Assembly (NCBI RefSeq): GCF_001044395.1
Contig: NZ_JANU01000045.1
Coordinates: forward strand, 1-55,154
From: Caenimonas sp. SL110
GTDB taxonomy: Bacteria > Pseudomonadota > Gammaproteobacteria > Burkholderiales > Burkholderiaceae_C
DNA: 55,154 nt
Direction of reading: 5' to 3'
Shown in pieces: positions 36,537 to 44,207 of this stretch (its first letter is position 1; the number at the start of each line of letters is the position of its first letter). The notes under the pieces were generated by a model. That model did no database searches. It worked only from the letters and a program-made list of their open reading frames with translations, and was not told the DNA's origin. The translations under genes and the position numbers were made by a program.

Positions 36537-37430
36537 ATGAACACTTCCGAATTCAATTACGACCAGGCCTTCGCACGCAACCTGGGATGGGTAACGCCCG
36601 CTGAGCAGCGTGCGCTGCGAAACAAGACAGTCGCCATCGGCGGCATGGGGGGAGTCGGCGGACATCATCTGTTGGCACTTGTGCGGTTGGGCATTGGCAA
36701 CTTTCGAATTGCAGACAACGATCACTTTGAACTGGCCAACTTCAATCGCCAGGCGGGGGCAACCATCGGCAATGTCGGCGCATCCAAAACCGAGACGATG
36801 GCGCGCATGGCCCGCGAAATCAATCCGCAGGTCAAGATAGAAATCTGGCACGACGGGCTTGGCCCGGACAACCTGTACCTGTTTCTTTCGGGTGCCGATC
36901 TCTACATCGACGGCCTCGACTTCTTCGCGTTCGACATTCGCGCGGCAACTTTTGCTGCATGTGCCCGACTGAAGGTGCCAGCTGTCACGGCAGCGCCACT
37001 AGGCATGGGCGCCGCCTGGCTGACCTTTATGCCTGGGAAGATGACCTTTGAACAATACTTCCAGTGGGGTGATCGCAGCCGGGTCGAAAAAGCGGCGCGG
37101 TTTCTGGTGGGGTTGACTCCGGGGATGCGACCGGACTACCTGGTGGACCCGAGCCGTGTTGACTTGGAAAGCGGTGCAGGTCCCTCAACGCCGATGGCAT
37201 GCTACCTGTGCGCAGGTATCGCCGCCACCGAGGCGCTGAAGATTCTGCTGGGACGAGGGCGCATTGTCTGTGCGCCTTTCGGACTGCACTTCGATGCGTA
37301 TAACTCGCGGATGGTGCGAACCTGGCAGCCTTTGGGCAATGCCAATCCACTGCAACGCCTGAAGATTGCCGTGGTGAAGCGACGCATGGCTCCCAAGTCA
37401 AAAACGCCAGCACTGGTGCCTGCACAATGA
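36537..37430 (+). CDS. ThiF/MoeB-family E1-like adenylyltransferase
   Basis: A 297-residue Rossmann-fold enzyme of the E1-like family. Nucleotide motif AIGGMGGVGGHH at residues 33-44; the DNDHFELANFNRQ motif (residues 60-72) supplies the acidic residues and the Asn-Arg-Gln used to adenylate a carboxyl. No CxxC zinc pairs are seen, unlike MoeB, so it resembles the E1-like half of the mycobacterial Rv1355c-type proteins. It would activate a C-terminal or free carboxylate as acyl-AMP. The stop overlaps the nitroreductase start by four bases. The adjacent FeeM-like product could be its substrate. ATG 36537 is preferred over an ATG at 36486 inside the upstream gene. Confidence 0.85.
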   Translation: MNTSEFNYDQAFARNLGWVTPAEQRALRNKTVAIGGMGGVGGHHLLALVRLGIGNFRIADNDHFELANFNRQAGATIGNVGASKTETMARMAREINPQVKIEIWHDGLGPDNLYLFLSGADLYIDGLDFFAFDIRAATFAACARLKVPAVTAAPLGMGAAWLTFMPGKMTFEQYFQWGDRSRVEKAARFLVGLTPGMRPDYLVDPSRVDLESGAGPSTPMACYLCAGIAATEALKILLGRGRIVCAPFGLHFDAYNSRMVRTWQPLGNANPLQRLKIAVVKRRMAPKSKTPALVPAQ

Positions 37431-38515
37431 GCCCCAACGACGACAAAACATTGCGCGACGTGCTTGACCTTGCGCGCTGGGCTCCGAGCGGCGACAACAC
37501 ACAGCCGTGGCGATTTGAAATCGTCAATAGCAGGCGCGTGATCCTGCATGGCTTCGATATGCCATCGCCTTGCGTCTATAACCTGGACTACCGTGCGCCG
37601 CGACTTGCAGTCGGCACACTGCTGGAGACTATTTCTCTCTCGGCAGGCACCAGGGGCTGGGTGGCTGATATTCGTCGTCGCCCATCGCCTGGGGCTCACG
37701 CCCTCAGCTTCGATATTCGCTTCGAGCCGGGCAGCATCGTGCCGGACGCACTGTCAGAGCAGATTCGCAAGCGATCCGTGCAGCGGTATCCCATGAGCAC
37801 AAAACCGCTGACAGCGCTGCAAAAGCAAACGCTCGAGTCGACGCTGGCCCCCGGCTATCGAATAGTCTGGCTGGAGAGCTTCGCCCAGCGCCTGCAAGCT
37901 GCTCGGGTGGCATTTCACTTTGCTCACCTGAGGCTGACGCTGCCCGAGGCGTACCCCGTGCATAGCAACATCATTGAATGGAACGCAACCGAAAGCGCCG
38001 ACCGCATGCCCGATCGGGCGCTAGGAGTCAACACGCCGACGCTGAAGCTGATGCGATTCGTTCTTCAGAGCTGGCAGCGCGTCCAGTTTTTCAATCGCTT
38101 CCTGGCTGGCACCTGGATTCCACGCCTGCAAATGGACGTGTTGCCGGGCCTTGCCTGCGCTGCGCATCTGGTCGTTCTGCGCGATCGTCCAGCGGTCAGC
38201 GTTGATGAACAAGTCGAAGCTGGGCGCGTGGTCCAGCGCCTGTGGTTGACGATGACGCAACTCGATCTCTGGCATCAGCCCACGATGGCTCCCGTCTTGT
38301 TTTCAGGCTTCAGCAAAGCGGGCCTGGAATTTTCAAAGAATCAGTCCAGGTTGCGAGAAGCCGCAAGCCTGCGCGAACGGTTCGAACGCCTTATCCAGAA
38401 CGACTGCGGCAACGCGATATGGATGGGGCGTCTTGGAACCGGACCTGCGCCTGAAGCTCGCGCGCACCGCTTGCCGCTTGAGCAACTTTGCGTTGAAAAA
38501 AGCATCAGCAACTAA
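37427..38515 (+). CDS. Nitroreductase family protein
   Basis: A 362-residue flavin-dependent oxidoreductase. The N-terminal RWAPSGDNTQPWRF (residues 17-30) is the FMN-phosphate motif of nitroreductases. The second half (WLTMTQLDLWHQPTMAPVLF) is the conserved helix found in the Rv1355c and azoline-dehydrogenase-like groups. It would reduce or oxidise a product of the preceding gene. Coupled to the thiF gene (ATGA). Longer than typical 200-residue nitroreductases. The pair as separate overlapping genes mirrors the fused Rv1355c protein. Confidence 0.82.
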   Translation: MSPNDDKTLRDVLDLARWAPSGDNTQPWRFEIVNSRRVILHGFDMPSPCVYNLDYRAPRLAVGTLLETISLSAGTRGWVADIRRRPSPGAHALSFDIRFEPGSIVPDALSEQIRKRSVQRYPMSTKPLTALQKQTLESTLAPGYRIVWLESFAQRLQAARVAFHFAHLRLTLPEAYPVHSNIIEWNATESADRMPDRALGVNTPTLKLMRFVLQSWQRVQFFNRFLAGTWIPRLQMDVLPGLACAAHLVVLRDRPAVSVDEQVEAGRVVQRLWLTMTQLDLWHQPTMAPVLFSGFSKAGLEFSKNQSRLREAASLRERFERLIQNDCGNAIWMGRLGTGPAPEARAHRLPLEQLCVEKSISN

Positions 38516-38524
38516 CTTCAAGGA

Positions 38525-39167
38525 CCCACCAGGTTTTTCGACTCCAAGCTGCTCAGAACCGTCTTGCGCGAAGCCGCTCCGCGCGCCCCTTTCAAACGCA
38601 CGCCGGAGAGTCAGCTGGTCATGAGCGATGAGACTGCAGATCAGCAATGTGGAGCTTCGTCTTGCAGACATGACGCAGCTCGGCGACTTTCACGATGGGA
38701 GCTTTAACGCTGTCGTTTCGTCAATGGCCCTTCATCATCTGCCAGACCTTGAGTCGCTGGACCAAACCTTTTTGGAGGTCAATCGCATCCTGCGCCCAGG
38801 AGGCGCAATCTATCTGAGCGACTTTGGCCGGCTCAAAAGCGCAGAGTCTGTCGACTATTTTGCGAGCCGTGCAGCTGACGGCGAAGAGCAGGCTCTGATC
38901 GATGACTATGTTCAATCTCTCCATGCCGCATTTTCCAGGAAGGAGTTCGAAGCAGCAGCAAAGCGCCACCTGAGCAAGCTTGCACGGGTCTATTCGACGA
39001 TAGGCACGCCTCTTGGAGTTGTCATACGGGTGGGAGATTCCAGGATCCCCACGCTTGTCCGCAATGAGCTGAACAAGGTCTTTTCAAAGCTCCCAGCCGC
39101 ACGCAAGAGCGACGTATCGCAGTTGAAATTGTTCTTCCTGCCTGGAGGCCTGCGAAGCGCGCTCTAG
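38525..39167 (+). pseudogene. SAM-dependent methyltransferase, broken
   Basis: The frame from 38628 encodes the back half of a class I methyltransferase: VELRLADMTQLGDFHDGSF, VVSSMALHHLPDLESLD, and VNRILRPGGAIYLSDFGR. The SAM-binding motif I (a Gly-rich loop) is absent. In another frame, from about 38537, the segment FDSKLLRTVLREAAPRAPFK then RTPESQLVMSDE looks like the proper N-terminus, so a stretch of about 60-70 codons plus a frameshift appears to be missing between the two. The shortened product is unlikely to be active. It lies directly after the nitroreductase and may once have modified the same product. Confidence 0.6.
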
Positions 39168-40141
39168 TTCAAGGCAGCGCGCTCCCCAAGATCCAGAAAC
39201 CGCCTCACAACCGCAACCGTTCGGGCGGGATCTTCTTCCTGGGGCGTGTGGCCCAGGTCTTCGAAAACGACCAGTCTGGAGTTTTTGATGTTGCGCTCGA
39301 AGCGTTTGCCGAACTCCAGCGGGACGATGCGGTCTTTGCCGCCCCAGATGATGAGAGTGGGAACTGCGATCTTCTGGATGTGGAGAGGATCTCCGACATA
39401 GCCCTGCTCGATTCGTCGGACGAGGGCGCGCCGATTTCCCGCCCTGAGGGCCATATCCTCGTACAGATCGACAAGCTGCGCGGTCACCTTGTCGGGGTCG
39501 CCGTAAGCGCTGCGCACACTGCGTTCCACCACAAAGCGTGGCAGCGCGTACTCGGCGACCCGCTTGACGACCGGGGTTCGCGCAAGATGAAAACCCAGCG
39601 GGAGCACCTGCTCTTGGGTTCCAGATGTCGGGTCGTACCCGCTGGCATCCACCAAAATCATGCGCTCGACACGCTGGGGATGCGCAAAAGCCAGCGACCA
39701 GGCCACCTGCCCGCCAAGGGAGTTGCCGGCAATCACGAAGCGCCGCACGCCTAGCCTGTCAAGCAGCTCAACGACCATGCGCACATAACTGTCGACCGAG
39801 TAGTCATCGGTTGCGTTGGGCCCCGTAAGCCCGAACCCAGGAAGGTCCATGCGTATGACCCGCCGCTGTCCCCGAAGAGCGCCAGCCCAGCCTTCCCAGG
39901 TGTGAAGGCTGGCCGATGTGCCGTGCAAGAGCACGATAGGCACTGAATCGCTGCGGGGTCCTTCGTCACGCAGGTGAACCTGCAAATCACCGACGGAGAC
40001 AAACTGCGAGGGCGACGCGGCCCAACGGCCCCTGAGTTCCTCGACAGTCTTGTCGGGACGCCATGACGCCCCGATTCCAATCACCGCAACGGCGGCCAAG
40101 GAAGCAACACAAATTGACAGGCGTTTTCGGACAAGGGCCAT
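39164..40141 (-). CDS. Alpha/beta-fold hydrolase, membrane-anchored
   Basis: A 325-residue alpha/beta hydrolase. An N-terminal membrane segment (LSICVASLAAVAVIGIGASW) anchors it in the inner membrane or acts as a signal. Nucleophile elbow GNSLGG (about residue 135), Asp near WGGKDRIVP, and His in LGHTPQEEDP complete the triad; the oxyanion segment is LLHGTSASLHTWEGW. ATG 40141 is preferred over a TTG at 40156. Its end overlaps the broken methyltransferase by four bases, convergent. Substrate unknown; lipase/esterase or haloalkane/epoxide type possible. Confidence 0.87.
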   Translation of the reverse strand: MALVRKRLSICVASLAAVAVIGIGASWRPDKTVEELRGRWAASPSQFVSVGDLQVHLRDEGPRSDSVPIVLLHGTSASLHTWEGWAGALRGQRRVIRMDLPGFGLTGPNATDDYSVDSYVRMVVELLDRLGVRRFVIAGNSLGGQVAWSLAFAHPQRVERMILVDASGYDPTSGTQEQVLPLGFHLARTPVVKRVAEYALPRFVVERSVRSAYGDPDKVTAQLVDLYEDMALRAGNRRALVRRIEQGYVGDPLHIQKIAVPTLIIWGGKDRIVPLEFGKRFERNIKNSRLVVFEDLGHTPQEEDPARTVAVVRRFLDLGERAALN

Positions 40142-40156
40142 GAGGTATTCGCGCAA

Positions 40157-40166
40157 TTCAATTGAA
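40157..40166. promoter_or_regulatory. Perfect palindrome between divergent genes
   Basis: TTCAATTGAA, a perfect 10-base palindrome, lies between the divergent hydrolase and amidase start codons. A candidate operator, but short palindromes of this size can occur by chance. Confidence 0.25.
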
Positions 40167-40226
40167 GATCAATGCCATGATGCGAGAGGACGCGTCGATC
40201 AACCTCCCTACAAACGTATTTTGACC

Positions 40227-41777
40227 ATGCGAACATTTCTAGCCATCACTTTCGGGATCTGCGCGCACCTCTCCACTATGGCGGCCCCATCCGCCCCACC
40301 ATCCCTCATCGAAGCCTCCATCGAACCCCTGCAGCGCGACATGGAGATGGGCCGCGCCACATCGCTGTCCCTGACGCGAGCATCCCTGGCCCGCATCGCG
40401 CGCCTGGACAAGGCGGGCCCCAGAACCCATGCCGTCCTCACGACCAACCCCGACGCCCTCGCCATCGCGCGCGCACTCGACGCCGAGCGCAAGGCCGGCA
40501 AGGTGCGCGGACCGCTGCATGGCATCCCGGTCCTCATCAAGGACAACATCGACACCGCCGACAAGATGATGACCACGGCGGGCTCGCTGGCACTGGTCGG
40601 TCCACCGGCATCGCGCGACGCGCACATCGTCAAGCGGCTGCGCGATGCAGGCGCGGTGATCATCGGCAAGACCAACCTGTCGGAGTGGGCCAACATCCGC
40701 TCGTCCAAATCATCCAGCGGCTGGAGCGCGCTCGGCGGGCAGACGCACAACGCGTACGACACGCGCCGCAACCCATGCGGATCGAGTTCGGGCACCGGCA
40801 CGGCGATCGCCGCGAGTTACGCCGTGGTGGGCATCGGCACGGAAACCGACGGCTCCATCGTGTGCCCGAGCAACATGGCTTCGCTCGTCGGGCTCAAGCC
40901 CACGGTCGGACTGGTGAGCCGCGCGGGGATCATTCCGATTTCGCAGTCGCAGGACACAGCCGGGCCGATGACCCGCAGCGTGGTCGATGCCGCCATCGTG
41001 CTCACGGCCATCGCAGGCGTCGATGCGAATGACGCGGCGACCAAAGACGCGGCGGCGCACATCCCCAAAGACTACCGCCTGGCGCTCGAAGGCGGGCTGG
41101 CGGGCATGCGTATCGGCGTGGCGCGCAAGAAGGTCACCGGGTACAGCGTGCATGCCGACGCCCTCTTCGAAAAAGCCATCGCCGACTTGAAGCGCCTGGG
41201 CGCCGAGATCGTGGACCCGGCGGACTTCGGCTCGCTGGGCGATTACGACGAAGCCGAACTCGAAGTGCTGCTCTACGAATTGAAGGACGGCCTCAATCGC
41301 TATCTCGCCACGCGCAGCGGCATGCCCGTGCGCACGCTGGCCGATGTAATCGCGTTCAACCAGAAGCATGCGGACAAGGAGATGGTGCATTTCGGGCAGG
41401 ACCTCTTCGAGAAGGCGCAGGCCAAGGGTCCGCTCACCGACAAGGCCTACCTCGACGCGGCAGCCAAGGCACGCAAGCTCGCGCGTGAGGGCATCGATTC
41501 GGTGCTGGCGCAGCACAAGCTCGACGCGATCGTCGCGCCGACCACCTCGCCGCCCTGGCTCACCGATCACATCAACGGCGATTCGTATTCGGGTTCGAGT
41601 TCATCGCCCGCCGCGGTTGCGGGCTATCCGACGATCACGGTGCCGATGGGGTTCCATCAGGGCCTGCCCATGGGCCTGTCCTTTGTTGGGACCGCATGGT
41701 CTGAAGGCAAGCTGCTCAGGGCGGCTTATGCGTACGAGCAAGGGACGCGGCATCGCAAGGCGCCGACGTTGAAGTAG
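40227..41777 (+). CDS. Amidase signature family enzyme, secreted
   Basis: A 516-residue amidase with a likely signal peptide (MRTFLAITFGICAHLSTMAA). The Ser-Ser-Lys triad is present: Lys in VLIKDNIDTAD (about residue 107), the cis-Ser in PCGSSSGTGTAIAASYAVVG and the nucleophilic Ser in ETDGSIVCPSN. The enzyme hydrolyses amides to acids. Start at 40227, beginning of the signal peptide; a longer frame to 40050 lies over the divergent gene. Could process peptides or amides in the periplasm. Confidence 0.92.
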   Translation: MRTFLAITFGICAHLSTMAAPSAPPSLIEASIEPLQRDMEMGRATSLSLTRASLARIARLDKAGPRTHAVLTTNPDALAIARALDAERKAGKVRGPLHGIPVLIKDNIDTADKMMTTAGSLALVGPPASRDAHIVKRLRDAGAVIIGKTNLSEWANIRSSKSSSGWSALGGQTHNAYDTRRNPCGSSSGTGTAIAASYAVVGIGTETDGSIVCPSNMASLVGLKPTVGLVSRAGIIPISQSQDTAGPMTRSVVDAAIVLTAIAGVDANDAATKDAAAHIPKDYRLALEGGLAGMRIGVARKKVTGYSVHADALFEKAIADLKRLGAEIVDPADFGSLGDYDEAELEVLLYELKDGLNRYLATRSGMPVRTLADVIAFNQKHADKEMVHFGQDLFEKAQAKGPLTDKAYLDAAAKARKLAREGIDSVLAQHKLDAIVAPTTSPPWLTDHINGDSYSGSSSSPAAVAGYPTITVPMGFHQGLPMGLSFVGTAWSEGKLLRAAYAYEQGTRHRKAPTLK

Positions 41778-41790
41778 ACCCACGCTGGCG

Positions 41791-42279
41791 TCACTTGTTC
41801 CCGCGCTGACTCCCGACGCCGCCGGTGAGAGCGACACCACTTTCCAACAGATCGCCTCGATTGGCCTTGAGCCATGCGCGAACTTGCACCAGAAGTTCCT
41901 GGGCGCTTGCAAGGCATTCTGTAACTGCTGCGTCCGACACCAGGTCCCCCGAGTAATCAGACACATTTCGCTGCTTGCGCAACGCGTCGAGAAAGATCAC
42001 TTGTTTCATCGGAACGCCAACCGTCAGATTCAACGTCTGAATCGCAGTTTGGTGATGCCCCGGCTTGCTGGTCAGCGTGCGATAGCCATTCGCATTAAGA
42101 GAAATCATCGCCAGCTGCATGATGGCTTTGTACGCCGCGTCAAATCGGTTCTCAGGGCTGAGCCCGGTGATCTGCGCATCAGCGATGTTGCGCGCGGCCG
42201 CCGCGAGCAACTTGCCGATCTGAGCCGCATCGGGTTTGATCTCGTCAAGGCTGATGCCCAACAAGTTCTTCAAGGTCAT
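41791..42279 (-). CDS. HEPN domain toxin-like protein
   Basis: A 162-residue helical protein. The HEPN pattern is seen in ENRFDAAYKAIMQLAMISLNANGYRTL and in the C-terminal RKQRNVSDYSGD (R-x-x-RN-x-x-DY). HEPN proteins are RNases or partners of MNT nucleotidyltransferases. The start overlaps the MNT gene by 35 bases, so the two are made together. A short Gly-rich tail follows. Convergent with the amidase. Confidence 0.8.
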   Translation of the reverse strand: MTLKNLLGISLDEIKPDAAQIGKLLAAAARNIADAQITGLSPENRFDAAYKAIMQLAMISLNANGYRTLTSKPGHHQTAIQTLNLTVGVPMKQVIFLDALRKQRNVSDYSGDLVSDAAVTECLASAQELLVQVRAWLKANRGDLLESGVALTGGVGSQRGNK

Positions 42280-42847
42280 GTTCGGTTCCGATAACGAAAA
42301 TCTTGGGCCGCGCCATCAGGTCAGCAAGGTATTGATCCTTGCGCGCCTTCGCCTGGAACTCCTTCGCAGACAACACCTGGGGGTTGATTTCCCGCCCGAT
42401 TGTTTGCTGTGCGGGATATAGCACCTCAACTGCCTCCCTGAGTGTGAGATCGCCAATCAGCATCAGGTCAACGTCGCTGCCCGATGTCTCCTCGCCCCGG
42501 GCGATCGAGCCGAAGATGAAGGCCACGCGCAGCAATGGTGCCAACGGCATCAGTAACTGTGCGATGACATCAGCGATGCCCGAGGTCTTTCGCAGGATGC
42601 TGGCCAGTTCACTGTAGATTGGCGAAGCAGTATCTGCGCTGTAAACCTGCTGGTTTCCGCGCTTCTCCCGCTTGAGCAACCCGACTGCTGCCAGTCTGGT
42701 CAATTCGCGCGTAACGGTGCCCGCTGGCAAGCCCGCGCGGCGCGCAATTTCCCGGCCATGCAGCGCATCTTCAGGCCGCAGCAGCAGAAGCCCCAGGATG
42801 CGGCGCCGATATTCCGGGAATAGAACGGACGACAGAGTTTGATGCAT
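42245..42847 (-). CDS. Minimal nucleotidyltransferase (MNT) with N-terminal winged helix
   Basis: A 200-residue protein. Residues 10-75 are an ArsR-like winged helix (GREIARRAGLPAGTVTRELTRLAAVGLL). Residues 105-200 are a nucleotidyltransferase domain with the GS-x-x-RG...SD-x-DL catalytic motif in FIFGSIARGEETSGSDVDLM. MNT antitoxins AMPylate the HEPN toxin's Tyr to silence it; here the extra DNA-binding domain suggests autoregulation. Start ATG 42847. Confidence 0.82.
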   Translation of the reverse strand: MHQTLSSVLFPEYRRRILGLLLLRPEDALHGREIARRAGLPAGTVTRELTRLAAVGLLKREKRGNQQVYSADTASPIYSELASILRKTSGIADVIAQLLMPLAPLLRVAFIFGSIARGEETSGSDVDLMLIGDLTLREAVEVLYPAQQTIGREINPQVLSAKEFQAKARKDQYLADLMARPKIFVIGTEHDLEELVGHQP

Positions 42848-42856
42848 TTAAGGCGT

Positions 42857-42890
42857 CAATTGTCGCTTTATTTGCATCACATGGCAATTG
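42857..42890 (-). promoter_or_regulatory. Promoter and candidate operator of the HEPN-MNT module
   Basis: On the minus strand, -35 TTGCCA (42882-42887) and -10 GACAAT (42859-42864) are separated by 17 bases. CAATTG palindromes at 42857-42862 and 42885-42890 overlap both boxes and are 28 bases apart. This fits repression by the winged-helix part of the MNT protein. The start codon lies about 12 bases downstream of the -10. Confidence 0.5.
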
Positions 42891-42992
42891 GCGAGTTCCT
42901 GCCGGCGCACCCCTTCAGTCCTTGACCTTTCTCAACGTAAGCGCCCCTTAAGCGCGCTTCAATAAGATGATTGAGTAACCAAAGGCCCGGGC

Positions 42993-44141
42993 ATGAAAAT
43001 ACCAAGAAGACTATTGCTGCCACTGCTGCTGGCTGTGGCCGCGCAGCCGTCGCTTGCCCAGGGCAGCGACGGCGTGACCTCCACGCAGGTCCTCATCGGC
43101 CAGACCATCTCTCTGCAAGGCGGCAAGGACGAATACGGCACCGCTGTCCTGGCAGGTATCGAAGCCTACCTGCAGACAGCCAACCGGGCCGGTGGCGCTC
43201 ATGGCCGCAAGATCGTGCTCAAGACTCTCGACGATGACGCCAAACCTGCCATCGCTGAAGCCAACGCAAGAAAGCTGGTGCAGCAAGACCGCGTGTTCCT
43301 GCTGTTCGGCTCCATCGAAGGCGGGCCATCCACCGCGGTGATGAACGCAGCGATCGATCTGAAGGTGCCCTTCTTTGCCCCCATCGCCGGATCGCCGGGC
43401 CTGCGCAAGCCGCACCAGCCGCTGGTGTTTCCGGTACGGGCCGAGCACCTGGAGGAATTTCGCGCGCTGCTGGCCTACGCGCAAAAGACCGGCATCACCC
43501 GCCCGGCGTTTTTCAGGGCCGACTCGGAGACGGGCCGGCAGCATCTGGCCAATTTCCAGGCCGTATGCGCGGCCCTGGGCATGCAGGCGCCCATCGACCT
43601 GCCCTTTGCCTCCGGCATCACCGATGAACAACTGGACGCCGTCGCCGCTCGCATCGCCTCCACGGGCGCGCAGGTTGTCATCAATCACGGCAGCGCAGGC
43701 GTCTACGAGCGGCTCATACGACGCGCCGCCGCACGCAACGTGCACACGAACTTTTTCGGCGTCAACTCCGGCTCTTCCCAACTGGTGCGCCACCTGGGCA
43801 ACGCAGCCAGGGGCATGGTGTTTTCGCAGGTCGTGCCCAGCCCGTGGGAGCGCAAGACGGCCATCACCCGTGAATACCAGGAGGCATTCGCGCGCGAAAA
43901 ACCGGGCCAGGACTTTTCGTACGGCAGCCTCGAAGGCTTTCTCACTGCCAAGGCGCTCGTTGCGGCGCTTCGCCTCGCGGGGCCCAAACTCACAAGGGAA
44001 CAATTTGTGCAGGCACTCGACAACGGCGCCGTGTTCGACATGGGCGACCGCCTGAAAGTGACCTACAAGGCCGGCGACCACAGCGGCCTGACCAACGTCG
44101 ATCTGGCCATCGTCACGAACGACCTGCGCTTTCGCCATTGA
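42993..44141 (+). CDS. Branched-chain amino acid-type ABC transporter binding protein (LivK-like)
   Basis: A 382-residue periplasmic binding protein with a signal peptide (MKIPRRLLLPLLLAVAAQPSLAQ) and the type I binding fold: VLIGQTISLQGGKDEYGTA, IEAYLQTANRAGGAHGRKIVL and DDAKPAIAEANARKLV. It captures amino acids or small organics for an ABC importer. No permease or ATPase genes are adjacent. The next gene follows 66 bases on in the same direction. Confidence 0.9.
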   Translation: MKIPRRLLLPLLLAVAAQPSLAQGSDGVTSTQVLIGQTISLQGGKDEYGTAVLAGIEAYLQTANRAGGAHGRKIVLKTLDDDAKPAIAEANARKLVQQDRVFLLFGSIEGGPSTAVMNAAIDLKVPFFAPIAGSPGLRKPHQPLVFPVRAEHLEEFRALLAYAQKTGITRPAFFRADSETGRQHLANFQAVCAALGMQAPIDLPFASGITDEQLDAVAARIASTGAQVVINHGSAGVYERLIRRAAARNVHTNFFGVNSGSSQLVRHLGNAARGMVFSQVVPSPWERKTAITREYQEAFAREKPGQDFSYGSLEGFLTAKALVAALRLAGPKLTREQFVQALDNGAVFDMGDRLKVTYKAGDHSGLTNVDLAIVTNDLRFRH

Positions 44142-44207
44142 TGGCAGCGCGGCAGCCATCGCCATCGCCGTTGTCCATAATCGCGCGATGCAACCTGCCT
44201 GCCTTCC

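Noticed and set aside
42939..42959. AAGCGC...GCGCTT inverted repeat before the LivK-like gene as terminator
   Set aside because: Weak stem, no T-run and no gene ending there.
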